Below, piece by piece: positions 41,501 to 48,861 of a stretch of 64,000 bases of DNA; position 1 is the stretch's first letter; each line of letters begins with the position of its first letter. Both the position numbers and the translations under genes were made by a program. The notes beneath the pieces were generated by a model. That model worked only from the letters and a program-made list of their open reading frames with translations, had not been told where the DNA came from and ran no database searches. This DNA is from Gorsachius magnificus (Eukaryota > Chordata > Aves > Pelecaniformes > Ardeidae): assembly GCA_034008185.1 (NCBI GenBank), contig CM067081.1:15189821-15253820 (forward strand), read 5' to 3'.

Positions 41501-42784
41501 CAATGCACAAGCGTTTCAGGGTTGGTTTTTTGTGTGTGTGAAATTAAGTGGGGTGTTTTTCCCAGTCGGGGACGACAGTCTGGAGAACGTTTCGGCATTT
41601 ATGGATATTGCCCGGCTGCCAGCGAGGGCAGCCTGGGGAGCACTCCGCCCCCCCCTCGCTGGAGCCGGCCACTTGCTCAGACGTCGGGCGGCACTGAACC
41701 ACCGCAGCGACAACGCGCAGCTTCTCCCGCGCCTCCCCGCGCCGCAGAGACCCGCCAGCCGCGGAGTTAACCGCGGCCGCGTCCCACGCGGGCCTGGGGC
41801 AGCCGGGGGCGCACAAGCCGTGCAGACAACGGGAACGCGGCTGCGCTTACGGCCCCAGAGCTGAACGGGGGCTGCGCCGAGCACAGCTTCGCCCGGCTTT
41901 GCCTCGGCTCCTCCCAAGAGCCCCTCGGAGCGCCCCCCGCAGCGAGGGCCCCGCGCCGCAGGGCCCGCCGCCGCCCTTCCAGCCGAGGTAGGGCGGGCAG
42001 AGCTGGGACAGGCCCTCCTTCAGCACCGCCGCCGGAAGCCCAGGGGCTGGTGTCCGTTGAGACCCAGGGGCGGGTAGCCGAGGGGGGGGTGTCGGCGCCG
42101 CCGCCGGCCCGTAGGGGGGCCTTGGCACTTCAGGGCGGGCTGGAAGTCCCCGAAGGCGAAGTGCCCCTCCTTGCCGTCCGCCGGCGGGCAGGCGTAGCCC
42201 GCCAGCCCCGCGGCCTCGCCCTTGGGGGCCGCGGCGGGACCCTCCGCGCCGCCCCCCGCCGGCCGCGCCTTAGCGGCGGCGCTCAGGGCGTCGCCGGCCG
42301 GCCAGAGCGGGGCGGGCCGCGGCGGGGGCTGCGGGGGGCCGGGCGCCCCCGGGGCGGCTTCGCCCACCTTCTGCGAGGGGTCGTGGCTGATCGGGGCGCC
42401 GGGCGCCTCCGCCGCCTCCGCCCCGAAGAAGGACCACGGCGCCGCGGCCGCTGCGGAGCTGGCATGAGCAGCGGGCGCCAGGAAGGTGTCCAGGACGGTG
42501 TCCAGGGAGTCCTTGTCCGAGAGGCAGCCGCTGCCCGGCCGGTACGGGAGGGAGTCCCGCTCCTCCTCCTCCTGCCCCGGCTGCTGCTGCCGCGGCTCTT
42601 CCTCCTCCTCCTCCTCCTCCTCCTCCTCGTCGCTGCTCCTGGGGTAGAGCAGCCCGTCCAGGCAGATGTCGATGGCCTCCGCTTCCCTGCGGAAGGGGTC
42701 CTGGCCGGGCTGCCCCTGCAGCAGGACCGCCCCGTCCCTGGCAGGCGGCGGCGCCCTGGGCTCCTTGGCCTTCACCTCGGTCAT
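6215..42784 (-). CDS. PGR: Progesterone receptor (NR3C3), eight-exon gene, overall span
   Basis: This is the nuclear receptor for progesterone, a ligand-activated transcription factor. It binds hormone-response elements as a dimer and recruits coactivators in reproductive tract, brain and other targets. The gene reads on the minus strand: join of 41981-42784 (defective), 40650-40801, 26251-26367, 18997-19299, 17465-17609, 13885-14015, 8654-8811 and 6215-6370. Exons 2-8 are seen directly: each has AG and GT boundaries, correct phase and the length known for this gene family. Identity as PGR, rather than the glucocorticoid, mineralocorticoid or androgen receptor, rests on the MTEVK N-terminus, the [12 protein letters not shown] second finger and the C-terminal LLFHKK. 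The chicken protein is 786 residues. The copy here falls short only because exon 1 is incomplete and frame-shifted near its end. No other gene is recognised on either side within the window. Confidence 0.97.
6371..8653 (-). other. PGR intron 7 (about 2.3 kb)
   Basis: AT-rich intron with a tRNA-like relic near 7.05-7.11 kb and a very short CA run near 8.34 kb. No other features recognised. Confidence 0.9.
7045..7112 (-). mobile_element. Possible ancient tRNA-derived SINE (MIR-like) relic
   Basis: On the minus strand an A-box-like ATGGTTAGGGTACTG (7094-7107) precedes a B-box-like GTTCAAATCCC (7060-7070), with the roughly 30-nt spacing of tRNA promoters. The arrangement resembles the tRNA-related head of MIR-type SINEs. 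There is no intact cloverleaf. Identification rests on these two short motifs only. Confidence 0.35.
8654..8811 (-). CDS. PGR: PGR exon 7: ligand-binding domain, helices 9-10
   Basis: The exon is 158 bp, matching the family. It reads [20 protein letters not shown], then [20 protein letters not shown], then [13 protein letters not shown]. This is the helix 9-10 region that shapes the domain surface and contributes to dimer contacts. The acceptor is TCTTTTTAG. The donor is CATGAC/GTAAGT, a consensus site. The sequence differs from chicken at only a couple of residues as far as I can recall, in line with strong purifying selection. Confidence 0.98.
8812..13884 (-). other. PGR intron 6 (about 5.1 kb)
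   Basis: AT-rich intron. The 136-codon open frame at 12257-12667 on the minus strand has the low-complexity look of chance translation. A B-box-like GTTCAAATCTC at 10570-10580 hints at an old tRNA-derived SINE, but too little is left to call it. Confidence 0.9.
13885..14015 (-). CDS. PGR: PGR exon 6: ligand-binding domain, helices 6-8
   Basis: The exon is 131 bp, the canonical length. After the split Glu codon it reads [20 protein letters not shown] followed by [20 protein letters not shown] and LNT. This is the core of the ligand-binding domain; the [10 protein letters not shown] segment lines the steroid pocket. The acceptor is GGTGTAAG, with an interrupted pyrimidine tract (CCTTTTCTGGGTG), and the donor is ACACAA/GTAGGT. 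The terminal Ile codon is completed in exon 7. Reading on into the intron gives an unrelated tail and a stop, so the splice is needed. Confidence 0.98.
14016..17464 (-). other. PGR intron 5 (about 3.4 kb)
   Basis: AT-rich intron without recognised interspersed repeats. Its one distinct structure is a 35-bp tandem duplication at 16027-16096. Confidence 0.9.
16027..16096 (+). repeat. 35-bp tandem duplication in PGR intron 5
   Basis: Two head-to-tail 35-bp copies, 16027-16061 and 16062-16096, each begin ATGTCTAACTCTT and end TTTCTAATACA. They differ at a single base (CTTCG versus CTTTG). The near identity implies a recent local duplication, for instance by replication slippage. Confidence 0.9.
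17465..17609 (-). CDS. PGR: PGR exon 5: ligand-binding domain, helices 3-5 region
   Basis: The exon is 145 bp, identical in length to human. It reads [20 protein letters not shown], then [20 protein letters not shown], then APDLILNE. It includes the nuclear-receptor signature around [12 protein letters not shown], the coactivator-groove lysine/glutamine region, and the Arg of MGWRS that hydrogen-bonds the 3-keto group of progesterone (human Arg766). The acceptor is TCATTTCCAG. The donor is AATGA/GTAAGT, an optimal consensus. The Glu codon is split into exon 6. Confidence 0.98.
17610..18996 (-). other. PGR intron 4 (about 1.4 kb)
   Basis: Short AT-rich intron with strong splice signals at both ends. 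Nothing else recognised. Confidence 0.9.
18997..19299 (-). CDS. PGR: PGR exon 4: hinge, nuclear localisation signal and start of ligand-binding domain
   Basis: The exon is 303 bp, one codon shorter than the human 306 bp exon. It opens with the basic hinge [20 protein letters not shown], where RKIKK is the conserved nuclear localisation cluster. The ligand-binding domain follows: [40 protein letters not shown], then helix 3 with [20 protein letters not shown]. The Asn and Gln that contact the steroid (human Asn719 and Gln725) are both present. The residue matching human Gly722 is Cys, as in chicken PR, where that change abolishes mifepristone binding. The acceptor is CTTTTTCAG, the donor CCAG/GTAACA. 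Confidence 0.98.
22335..22440 (-). mobile_element. CR1 LINE 3' end fragment
   Basis: Seen on the plus strand as AGAATCACAGAATCACAGAA, then GGGTTGGAAGGGACCTTTAG, then CAACCCCCCTGCAGTGAGCA. This is the reverse complement of a CR1 3' end, so the element is inserted in the same orientation as PGR, in intron 3. Only about 105 bp remain. Confidence 0.92.
23504..23552 (+). repeat. (TTA)n microsatellite, about 16 units
   Basis: An uninterrupted TTA/ATT trinucleotide array of about 49 bp lies in PGR intron 3. Pure arrays of this length are usually polymorphic. Confidence 0.95.
24343..24428 (-). mobile_element. CR1 LINE 3' end fragment
   Basis: TAGAATCATAGAATGGCTTG, GGTTGGAACAGACC and GATCATCTAGTCCACCGCCC mark a reverse-complemented CR1 3' end of about 85 bp in PGR intron 3. 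It is more diverged than the copy at 22.3 kb. Confidence 0.88.
26251..26367 (-). CDS. PGR: PGR exon 3: second zinc finger of the DNA-binding domain
   Basis: The exon is 117 bp, the usual size. It completes the split Gly codon and reads [20 protein letters not shown] followed by [19 protein letters not shown]. This is the second C4 zinc finger with the D-box dimerisation loop (AGRND) and the start of the C-terminal extension. The GQHNYLC wording separates PGR from the other steroid receptors. The acceptor is TTGCCTGCAG and the donor GGGAG/GTGAGC, both good. The final Gly codon is split into exon 4. This finger provides DNA backbone contacts and receptor dimerisation, and the basic run at its end is part of the nuclear localisation signal. 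Confidence 0.98.
27449..27492 (+). repeat. 22-bp tandem duplication in PGR intron 2
   Basis: Two identical 22-bp copies of a unit starting TTCCTTCATGG and ending ATTCTGGA lie head to tail at 27449-27470 and 27471-27492. Confidence 0.9.
27940..27959 (+). repeat. Poly-T run
   Basis: A 20-nt T homopolymer in PGR intron 2. On the minus strand it is an A run, but no retrocopy is recognisable next to it. Confidence 0.8.
28755..28800 (-). mobile_element. Possible tRNA-like SINE relic
   Basis: The minus strand reads TTTAGCAGTTAGAGCATGCA followed by CTTGGGTGTTGAGTACTGAA. The first part resembles a tRNA A-box region as found in MIR-like SINEs; the B-box is not clear. This is a weak call. Confidence 0.22.
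34709..34890. repeat. Extremely AT-rich low-complexity block
   Basis: About 180 bp of PGR intron 2 consist almost only of A and T, with many TATATAT and AATTA words and frequent short palindromes. It is low-complexity sequence rather than a defined repeat family. Confidence 0.8.
40650..40801 (-). CDS. PGR: PGR exon 2: first zinc finger of the DNA-binding domain
   Basis: The exon is 152 bp, the same length as the human exon. It opens in phase with one base completing an Arg codon, then reads [18 protein letters not shown], and then the first C4 zinc finger. The four zinc-binding cysteines are those in [16 protein letters not shown] and [10 protein letters not shown]. The P-box GSCKV is the glucocorticoid/progesterone/androgen-type recognition helix that reads AGAACA half-sites. 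It ends in KRAMEG, with the Gly codon split across intron 2. The acceptor is a rather purine-rich TTTTGAAG. The donor GAAG/GTACTC is weak compared with the GTRAGT consensus. A longer frame over the same bases (40566-40763) is not the coding one. Confidence 0.97.
40802..41980 (-). other. PGR intron 1 (as assembled)
   Basis: This is about 1.2 kb between the last exon 1 homology and the exon 2 acceptor. The half next to exon 1 belongs to the CpG island; the rest is ordinary AT-rich DNA. No repeat is recognised. No GT donor occurs at the exon 1 boundary, so the proximal end of this intron probably lies across a collapsed or deleted segment. Confidence 0.6.
41981..42784 (-). CDS. PGR: PGR exon 1: N-terminal transactivation domain, incomplete and frame-shifted
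   Basis: The start is the ATG at 42784, giving [12 protein letters not shown], which aligns with the chicken PR-B start and has A at -3. No in-frame ATG lies between it and the upstream stop. The frame then shows a conserved [12 protein letters not shown] block, an acidic run (residues 53-63), the [14 protein letters not shown] block, a proline/alanine-rich stretch and the [17 protein letters not shown] block ending at 42128. After that, homology to PR alternates between two frames: PYGPAAAP, then [15 protein letters not shown] in the first frame, then [18 protein letters not shown] in the second, ending at 41982. Frame 1 stops at 42020-42022. Compared with chicken the exon is about 400 bp short. 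It lacks the conserved PILPLNSAFL-type block and the IKEE sumoylation region, and has no GT donor after the last homologous codon. A sequencing or assembly collapse in GC-rich DNA is the likeliest cause. Confidence 0.9.
42596..42628 (-). repeat. Poly-glutamate-coding GAG/GAA trinucleotide run in PGR exon 1
   Basis: A nearly pure trinucleotide repeat encodes an uninterrupted glutamate run, residues 53-63 of the PR-B frame, straight after the SSD triplet. Chicken PR carries acidic glutamate runs at the same place but with different lengths and interruptions. The repeat is therefore length-variable between species and may be within species. Confidence 0.85.
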
Positions 42785-42876
42785 GCTGGCCCGGGGCAGG
42801 GGGCTCCGGCGCTGGTGGCGGCCGGGCGGCTCCTCACGTCCCGGCGTGCCCGCTGAGGCGGCGGCGCGGCTCCCGC

Positions 42877-42882
42877 TCACAT
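42877..42882 (-). promoter_or_regulatory. Minimal start-stop upstream ORF (AUG-UGA) in PGR 5' UTR
   Basis: On the minus strand the sequence is CGCCATGTGAGC: an ATG at 42882-42880 directly followed by TGA at 42879-42877. The stop is 92 nt before the PR-B ATG. The upstream ATG has G at -3, a moderate Kozak context, and is the only ATG I find in the roughly 650 bp upstream of the main start. Start-stop elements stall or delay initiating ribosomes and usually lower translation of the main frame. The effect requires that transcription begins upstream of 42882, which is likely but not shown. Confidence 0.5.
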
Positions 42883-43140
42883 GGCGCTGCCTTCGGGGCG
42901 GCGGCTCAGCCCCGGCCCCGCCGCCAGGAGCGGGGGGAAACGCAGCCCGGCGCGGTGCAGCCTAAAGGGGGGAAAAGACGGGAGCGTGTGCGGGAGGCGG
43001 GAGGAGCGGCGGAGCGGGGTCCCCGCCGGGCTCCGGCGGCGGGCGGGCTGCGGCTCGCTGCTCCCCGGCTTCGCGCTCCGCTTCTCCTTCGACTGCTTCC
43101 CGCCGTCCCCGCTCGGCCCGGGCGGGCTGGCCGCCGGCTC

Positions 43141-43160
43141 CACGCCCCCTCGCCCGCCCC
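43141..43160 (-). promoter_or_regulatory. Paired GC/GT boxes upstream of PGR
   Basis: On the minus strand 43153-43160 reads GGGGCGGG, the Sp1 consensus, and 43141-43148 reads GGGGCGTG, a KLF/Sp-type box. They lie about 360-375 bp upstream of the PR-B start codon inside the CpG island. Sp-family sites are the usual drivers of TATA-less steroid-receptor promoters. Such short motifs are common in GC-rich DNA, so function is inferred only from position. Confidence 0.35.
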
Positions 43161-43350
43161 TCGCTGTCCCTCCCCGCCGCCAGCCCGCGCCCTTACCGGG
43201 GGTGCCGCTGCCGCCGGGGCCCCCCCCGGCCCGGCCGCGCCCGCCGCTCCCTTCCGCCTCCGCGGGGCAGCCGGTCCCGGGCACCGCCGCTTCCCCCGCA
43301 GCTTTTCCAGCGGCTCCTCCTCCGCTCCGCCTGTCCCGGCCCGTCCCTCC

Positions 43351-43356
43351 CACGTG
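43351..43356. promoter_or_regulatory. Palindromic E-box CACGTG in PGR upstream region
   Basis: A perfect CACGTG lies about 570 bp upstream of the PR-B start codon. This palindrome is the binding site of bHLH factors such as USF, MYC/MAX and CLOCK/BMAL1. Only the motif is visible; binding is not shown. Confidence 0.25.
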
Positions 43357-43542
43357 CCGCGTCCCGGTCCCGTCGCCGCCCGCGCTCACTTGGCCAGAGC
43401 AACTCTGGACAGGGCACAGGCTATGAGCAGGTTGGGTAGATCGCTGGTTTGGAGAGCAGAGAGCAAGACGAGCTTCACTTACTGTGGCTACAGTATAGTC
43501 TTCCTTTTGTCTGTTTTTCACCACCCCCTTCTTTCAGGATAA

Positions 43543-45520
43543 GCTCTGGCCCAATTTCTATCCTGACACAACATCCATTTTCCAGTAGCAAAGAAACAAA
43601 GGCATTGTGAAGTGCTTTACATTACATTCAGGGTCCTCGAAGTATCCTCTACACCAGAGAAAGCGCAACGTTTTTCCTACAAAACGTTTGGAAAATGGGG
43701 TTTTCTTTGCCTCTAATATAAGCCTTTAATTGTTTTGTCAGGGTGATTGAGAGGACATCTAAAATGGACCTGGTTTACAGGGACTGGATGCCCAACCTGC
43801 ATATAGCAAGTTACAATCCAGCCCAAGTTAATTCTGACCAAGAAGCTGTTACCAGCTAATTGCTGCCTGGCATTTTGTGTAAAATGCTGGCTTTGTGGCA
43901 GAACCCGTTCAGCTCACTAAGACAATTACTAATTATCCCACATATTAATATAATTTGCATTATATAGAAGTCTCAGAAAAGAAACTTGTCTCAAAAGATA
44001 CAAAGAATAAAATAGCACAGGAGCAGTCCTCATGACTTTGAGTAGAATCGGTGTATTTTTGATTCATAGAGAAATGTGCACTGTTACATGCTTGTTTATG
44101 CTTTGTAAGTTTAGCATGCTTTTCTGAAAATAATTATTTTTCAGAAACTCTGATCACCATGAAATAGTTGCTTTTGTTGTTTTACTTTCAAAATATTTTC
44201 AGACTGAAAAGGACAGCTGCTTGGGGAGAAAAGCATAACTTTTGGAAATTATTTCATTGTTCTGAAAGCTAACATCAGAAATCATACAGGGCAAGTTTAT
44301 GGAAGCAGTGGCTTCACATAGACCTTATTCAATGTGTTGTGTACTTTCTACGTTATCCTTGGCAAAATACTGCTGGCTGATAGACTGCTTTGGGAGTCTG
44401 CCTTTTGTTCCTTTAAGAAGTAGGAGAAAATATTTGTTTGCTTTTTAAAAGAACTATGGCATTGTGATAACAGCTAACATTTTAAAACTTAGACGTCATA
44501 TAGGCACCTCTGTCTATATACATTCAGGGGGTTCAACAGAACGATACACATCAAAGTATGCTTGTTATGTACAGGAACATGTATTTCTTGAACAGCAGTC
44601 TCTCACACTGTTGATATTGCAGGGGAAAGAATTGTTTGACCAGCAAGTAGCAAGAATTGAAGATGTATTCGTAAAACCTATCTGTGGAACCGATGTTAAA
44701 AGAATGCTCTCAAAAGGCGCTGTCCAGGTCTGTTATGACATGACATTAAAACAAATAATCTGAAGTGCTTCTCTGGCTACCAAGTTTCTGGTTTTCGTGC
44801 TACAGTAGCTCTCCCTTCTCCCAAGCCTTCCTTTTCTCAGAAGACACAGCCCTTCAGCTCCAGTACTGTTCATCTCCATGCTCGTTTTGGTTTTCCCCTG
44901 ATGTTTTCATGCATAGTCAGCTAGTTGTCAGGTCTGTCAAATGCCACTGTCTTGCTGTCCCATTTCCACTTCCCAGAATGCACGCAGCATTTGTGGCCTG
45001 CATCTTTACAGAAATGCGCTCCAAAGACTTGTTCCCTGACAGTGACTTGCCTCCTTAACTACTGCTTCAGGACAAGGAGAGGTAAAGAGCCACAGACGGC
45101 AGGAACAGGGGGGTCCTGAAAGGAAAGCAGCACCGAGTGGTTTCCATAAGCCCAACTCACTGCTGCTAATGGTTTGTCTGCTAAAATTCTACACTAACAG
45201 GGCCATGTGACTGTTAAGTACCTGTAAATTCACCAGAAATCTAAATTTTACTCCTTGCATTATTTGTCTAAATGTTAGCAATTAAATACTGTTTAGGTTT
45301 TCTGATGTGCTTCCTAATTTCATTTTTATGACCTGCAGAATATACTCAGTTCTTCAATGGTAATGGCAATTATGCTGAATTGTCATTGTTTAAGGAAAGC
45401 ATTTTGGGTTCTTTATCACATTTATTGCACCTTGATTTACATTTGCTTCACATGATTTCTATGAACTTTCACTGGAAACTTTTGCTATTTTCTTCAGATT
45501 ACTCTGTCCATAACCTTCAT
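43543..45520. other. Upstream intergenic sequence, nothing recognised
   Basis: Immediately beyond the CpG island the sequence returns to AT-rich composition. Open frames of 60-99 codons occur by chance. No repeat or exon is recognised. Distal PGR regulatory elements could lie here, but none can be identified by eye. Confidence 0.6.
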
Positions 45521-45675
45521 GCCCCATCCCTAGAAGTGTTCAAGGCTGGGTTGGATGGGGCTTTGAGCAACCTGATCTAGTGAAAGATGTCTCTGCCCAT
45601 GGCAGGGGCGTTGGACCAGATGACCTTTAAAGGTCCTTTCCAACCCAAACTATTCTATGATTCTGCGATTCATTC
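45521..45675 (+). mobile_element. CR1 LINE 3' end fragment
   Basis: The copy retains the last codons of ORF2 (TTCAAGGCTGGGTTGGATGG, ending LSNLI-stop), then the 3' UTR with TTGGACCAGATGACCTTTAA and the tail CCAACCCAAACTATTCTATG. About 155 bp; 5'-truncated. Confidence 0.93.
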
Positions 45676-47320
45676 GTTTCCTTTTGCTGTCAGATTTTCT
45701 CACATCATTTGGATGCTTTCCCTGATACAGCTATGGTATCACAAGTTTTTCAGTAGGAACATTTAAAAGTCTGCCATATCAAATTTATTGACATTCTAGC
45801 ATTGCTGTCATTTATTCATTTTGATTTACTCATTTTGTTGTGGCAGTCACTGTTGCAGAAACCCAGGTTTTCTTATGGTATCTCCCCAGCTTATTTTAAT
45901 TTACAGGCCATTCAATTTGAAACTGACGTTTTCAATTCAGATCTAAAAAGGACATTTTTTTTATATTCAGTAAGCTTTTACTGAATATAAAAATTTCAAA
46001 AAGCAAACAGTATGATGGATTTGTACTTCAGAATAGACCTATTTTGAACCAAATATTCAAATATTAGAGGGTTTGACTGACACTGTAGCATTTTTAAAAA
46101 TTCAACCAGAACTTGCAATCTAATATGTGAGGGCTCAGATTATTTTTGTGTCTATTTCCTTGCTGTGTTCAAAAACTGTGTATGAGTAAAAGCTGCACTT
46201 AACTTCTCAGCTGTCTTGCTTTGCAGCAGAATTCCTGTATAAAATGTCAACAGGAATAGTAATAGAATTGTACTGAGAACTCTCATTGTAATGCTGTAGA
46301 TTTGCGTTTAATTTTTTAAGTAGTTCCTGAGCCTTTGACCACTCAAACATTTCAACTGTACACTTTTAAGCAGTAAAAATTTTTGATAGACGCTTTGATA
46401 GACGCTGATGGTTTAAATATAAAGAAAAAATTCTCAATGCGAAACAAGACAAGTACACAGCCTTCTCAAGCACACAAATACCAAAATCACAAACCTTTTC
46501 TCTGACCACCTTTTCTTAAAATAATCTTGAAGCATGGCCTGAAGGTTGACAAAATCTAAGTTCCATTTCTCAGAATAAAATGTTCCATTTGTGTGTCAAA
46601 AGCACTCCATATAAACAGTGGATAAAGTTAGTGACTTCATGTTTAAATCTGGGAAAGGACAGATTGATTACACTAGAAAACCTGAATTAGCATCTTAGTC
46701 CATACAGACCTTTCTTGCAGTGACCACAACATTGTTCTGCACAGGCTCTTTGAGAACAGAGCTTAGAAGTTAAAAATAATGCTTTAGTTTTTCACAGTTA
46801 ATCAATGCCTGACAATTTCATTCTGTCATTGTTTAGGATATGATACAACCAAAAATGTGATTCACTTTTTATAAACAAAGGGGAAGAGAGACTATCTGCT
46901 TCAAAGAGCTTATGAGCTCATGGTCAAAAAAAAAAAAAAGCAGCTTGTATAAGGCGAGGCTTAGAGGCTATAGGAGAGGCTTAGAGGCTTTTGCTTCTAT
47001 CACAGAAATAATATTTTTGTAAAAAAAAAAAATAGACCTGTATAACTGCATTCTGCAATTCTGACACTACAGAAACCCCCCATGTTTTCAGTGTGCATTG
47101 TAGAGGATAAAAAATAGTAGTCATGCAAAGAAGAGCACATTCTTGGTACGTTACCGTTCTTGGAGATAGGTACTTCTATGATTGCCTTCCTGTTCTGAAA
47201 ATATTTAGGCCTCTAGTTAGCATGCTAAATTTCACTTAAATCATGATGCCAGCAGACATTAAATACGCACTTGTCAGAGATCGTAATTTTGAAGTACCAG
47301 CTTAGTCATGAAAGCACTTA

Positions 47321-47715
47321 GAACCATAGAATCATAGAATCACCTCGGTTGGAAAAGACCTTTAAGATCATCGAGTCCAACCGTTAACCTAGCACTGCCA
47401 TCCCACCACTAAACCATGTCCCTAAGCACCTCATCTATCCTCCTTTTAAAGACCTCCAGGGATGAGGACTCCACCACCTCCCTGGGCAGCCCATTCCAGA
47501 GCCTGACAACCCTCTCGGTGAAGAAGTTTTTCCTAATGTCTAGCCTAAACCTGCCCTGGCGCAGCTTCAAGCCATTCCCCCTCGTCCTATCATCTGTTAC
47601 CAGGGAGAAGAGGCCGACCCCCACCTCGCTACAGCCTCCTTTCAGGTAGTTGTAGAGGGCGATCAGGTCTCCCCTCAGCCTCCTCTTCTCCAGCCCTAGG
47701 GCTGTGGTCTGATCA
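47321..47715 (-). mobile_element. CR1 LINE fragment with open ORF2 C-terminus
   Basis: Reverse-complemented CR1 of about 395 bp. Its minus-strand frame stays open for about 100 codons and matches the CR1 ORF2 C-terminal region: [57 protein letters not shown], then [13 protein letters not shown] and a stop. The 3' end matches the subfamily of the 5.1 kb fragment. No catalytic reverse-transcriptase motif is present, so it cannot move by itself. Confidence 0.93.
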
Positions 47716-48861
47716 TAAATGTTCACATCTGAGCCAGGTGATTAGGCTTCTGCAGTCGGGTAAGAGTCGTAGATACCTGTGGGGACAGTTCAATTCATCT
47801 TCTGGAGCTCTTCAGAGACACTTAATGTCTTCTTATTAAAGACATAAAGGATTTCTGTGATCTGAAGCACTCTGATCAAGAGGCATGATTTTTTGGCGGT
47901 GCAATGTCTAAAAACGATGCCTAAAGTAAGAGGTCTGAATAGAGTCCTGAATCCTTAAAATGCAGTATCAATGTGCTCTACTACAATGATTAAAAACATT
48001 ATAAGAACCATAGTTTTGGAAACTGCACTGTAAGCATACTTTCTTTTCCCTTAAGCAAGGGCATGCCACAATGTAATTGATCTCTGTGGCCTGTTACCAG
48101 GTGTTTTGTTAGCTTAAGCTAAACCATCAGATTAAAGAAAAAAGCTCTAACATTGTTGGCTTACTAAATACAAGGGTGTCTTGAAACAAATGTAAATGTG
48201 AAAGGGACCTGCAAACAGCAAGGTATGTGGCAAAGAAAGTAAGCAATAGACTTCTAAAAGGAGATGAAGGAAAGGAAGCTAATCACAGTACATCACATTA
48301 TTTCTTGCTCTTGGGTGCTGAAGTTGCCACAAGGATTATATCAATGCAGGACGTGAAGTGGGCCCTGAGACACTTTCATCTTTATAACTTATCCAAAGAG
48401 GCAAAATAGATGGGTATTGAATTATATTCATGAAAGTGATAGCTGCACCTGGACAGAAGTCATATATTTTATTTATTGTTGTCTGTTTATACTTTGGCTA
48501 ACACTCACTGAACTGCAGAACATAATATGCTTGTAGCTGAGAAAATAAGGAGGATCATGAGAAGCAAGAAAAAAAAAAGAGAAGAGAGACGCTTTCTGGT
48601 TTTGTGCACTACAGAGTATGTCTCGAATATTTTGTCCTGTGGCTTTCAGTGAATGCATCACCTTGAGGTGTCAAAGGCCACATGCTATGCATCCCTCCAG
48701 GCCTAGATAGGAGACCTTTCCCCAAAGCCACCATCTTCCTCAAAGTGGCTTTGTTGCTATATGGTCTAGCCTCAGGACACAGAAATAAAGGTTGCTTTAT
48801 GTAAAATATGATATTCCATTATCTTCATATATTTCATATAAATATGGAAAGTGGCTGTATA

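Larger units (their letters stand above)
41560..43430. promoter_or_regulatory. CpG island covering PGR promoter, 5' UTR and exon 1
   Basis: Base composition switches abruptly from about 35-40% GC on both sides to strongly GC-rich sequence dense in CpG dinucleotides. The island spans exon 1 and about 650 bp upstream of the initiator codon, the expected position of the PGR promoter and 5' UTR. There is no clear TATA box near a likely start site. Many long open frames occur on both strands here only because stop codons are rare in GC-rich DNA. The transcription start cannot be placed from sequence alone. Confidence 0.8.

Noticed and set aside
42785..42880. In-frame extension of PGR upstream of MTEVK.
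   Set aside because: The extension has no ATG; its apparent start at 42880 is GTG, and it does not resemble the N-terminus of any PR. The MTEVK start matches chicken PR-B.
41435..43542. Many long overlapping open frames on both strands, up to 268 codons, around the CpG island.
   Set aside because: They overlap PGR exon 1, its 5' UTR and intron 1 in other frames. They are Pro/Arg/Gly/Ala-rich and arise because stop codons are rare in very GC-rich DNA. No homology is recognised.
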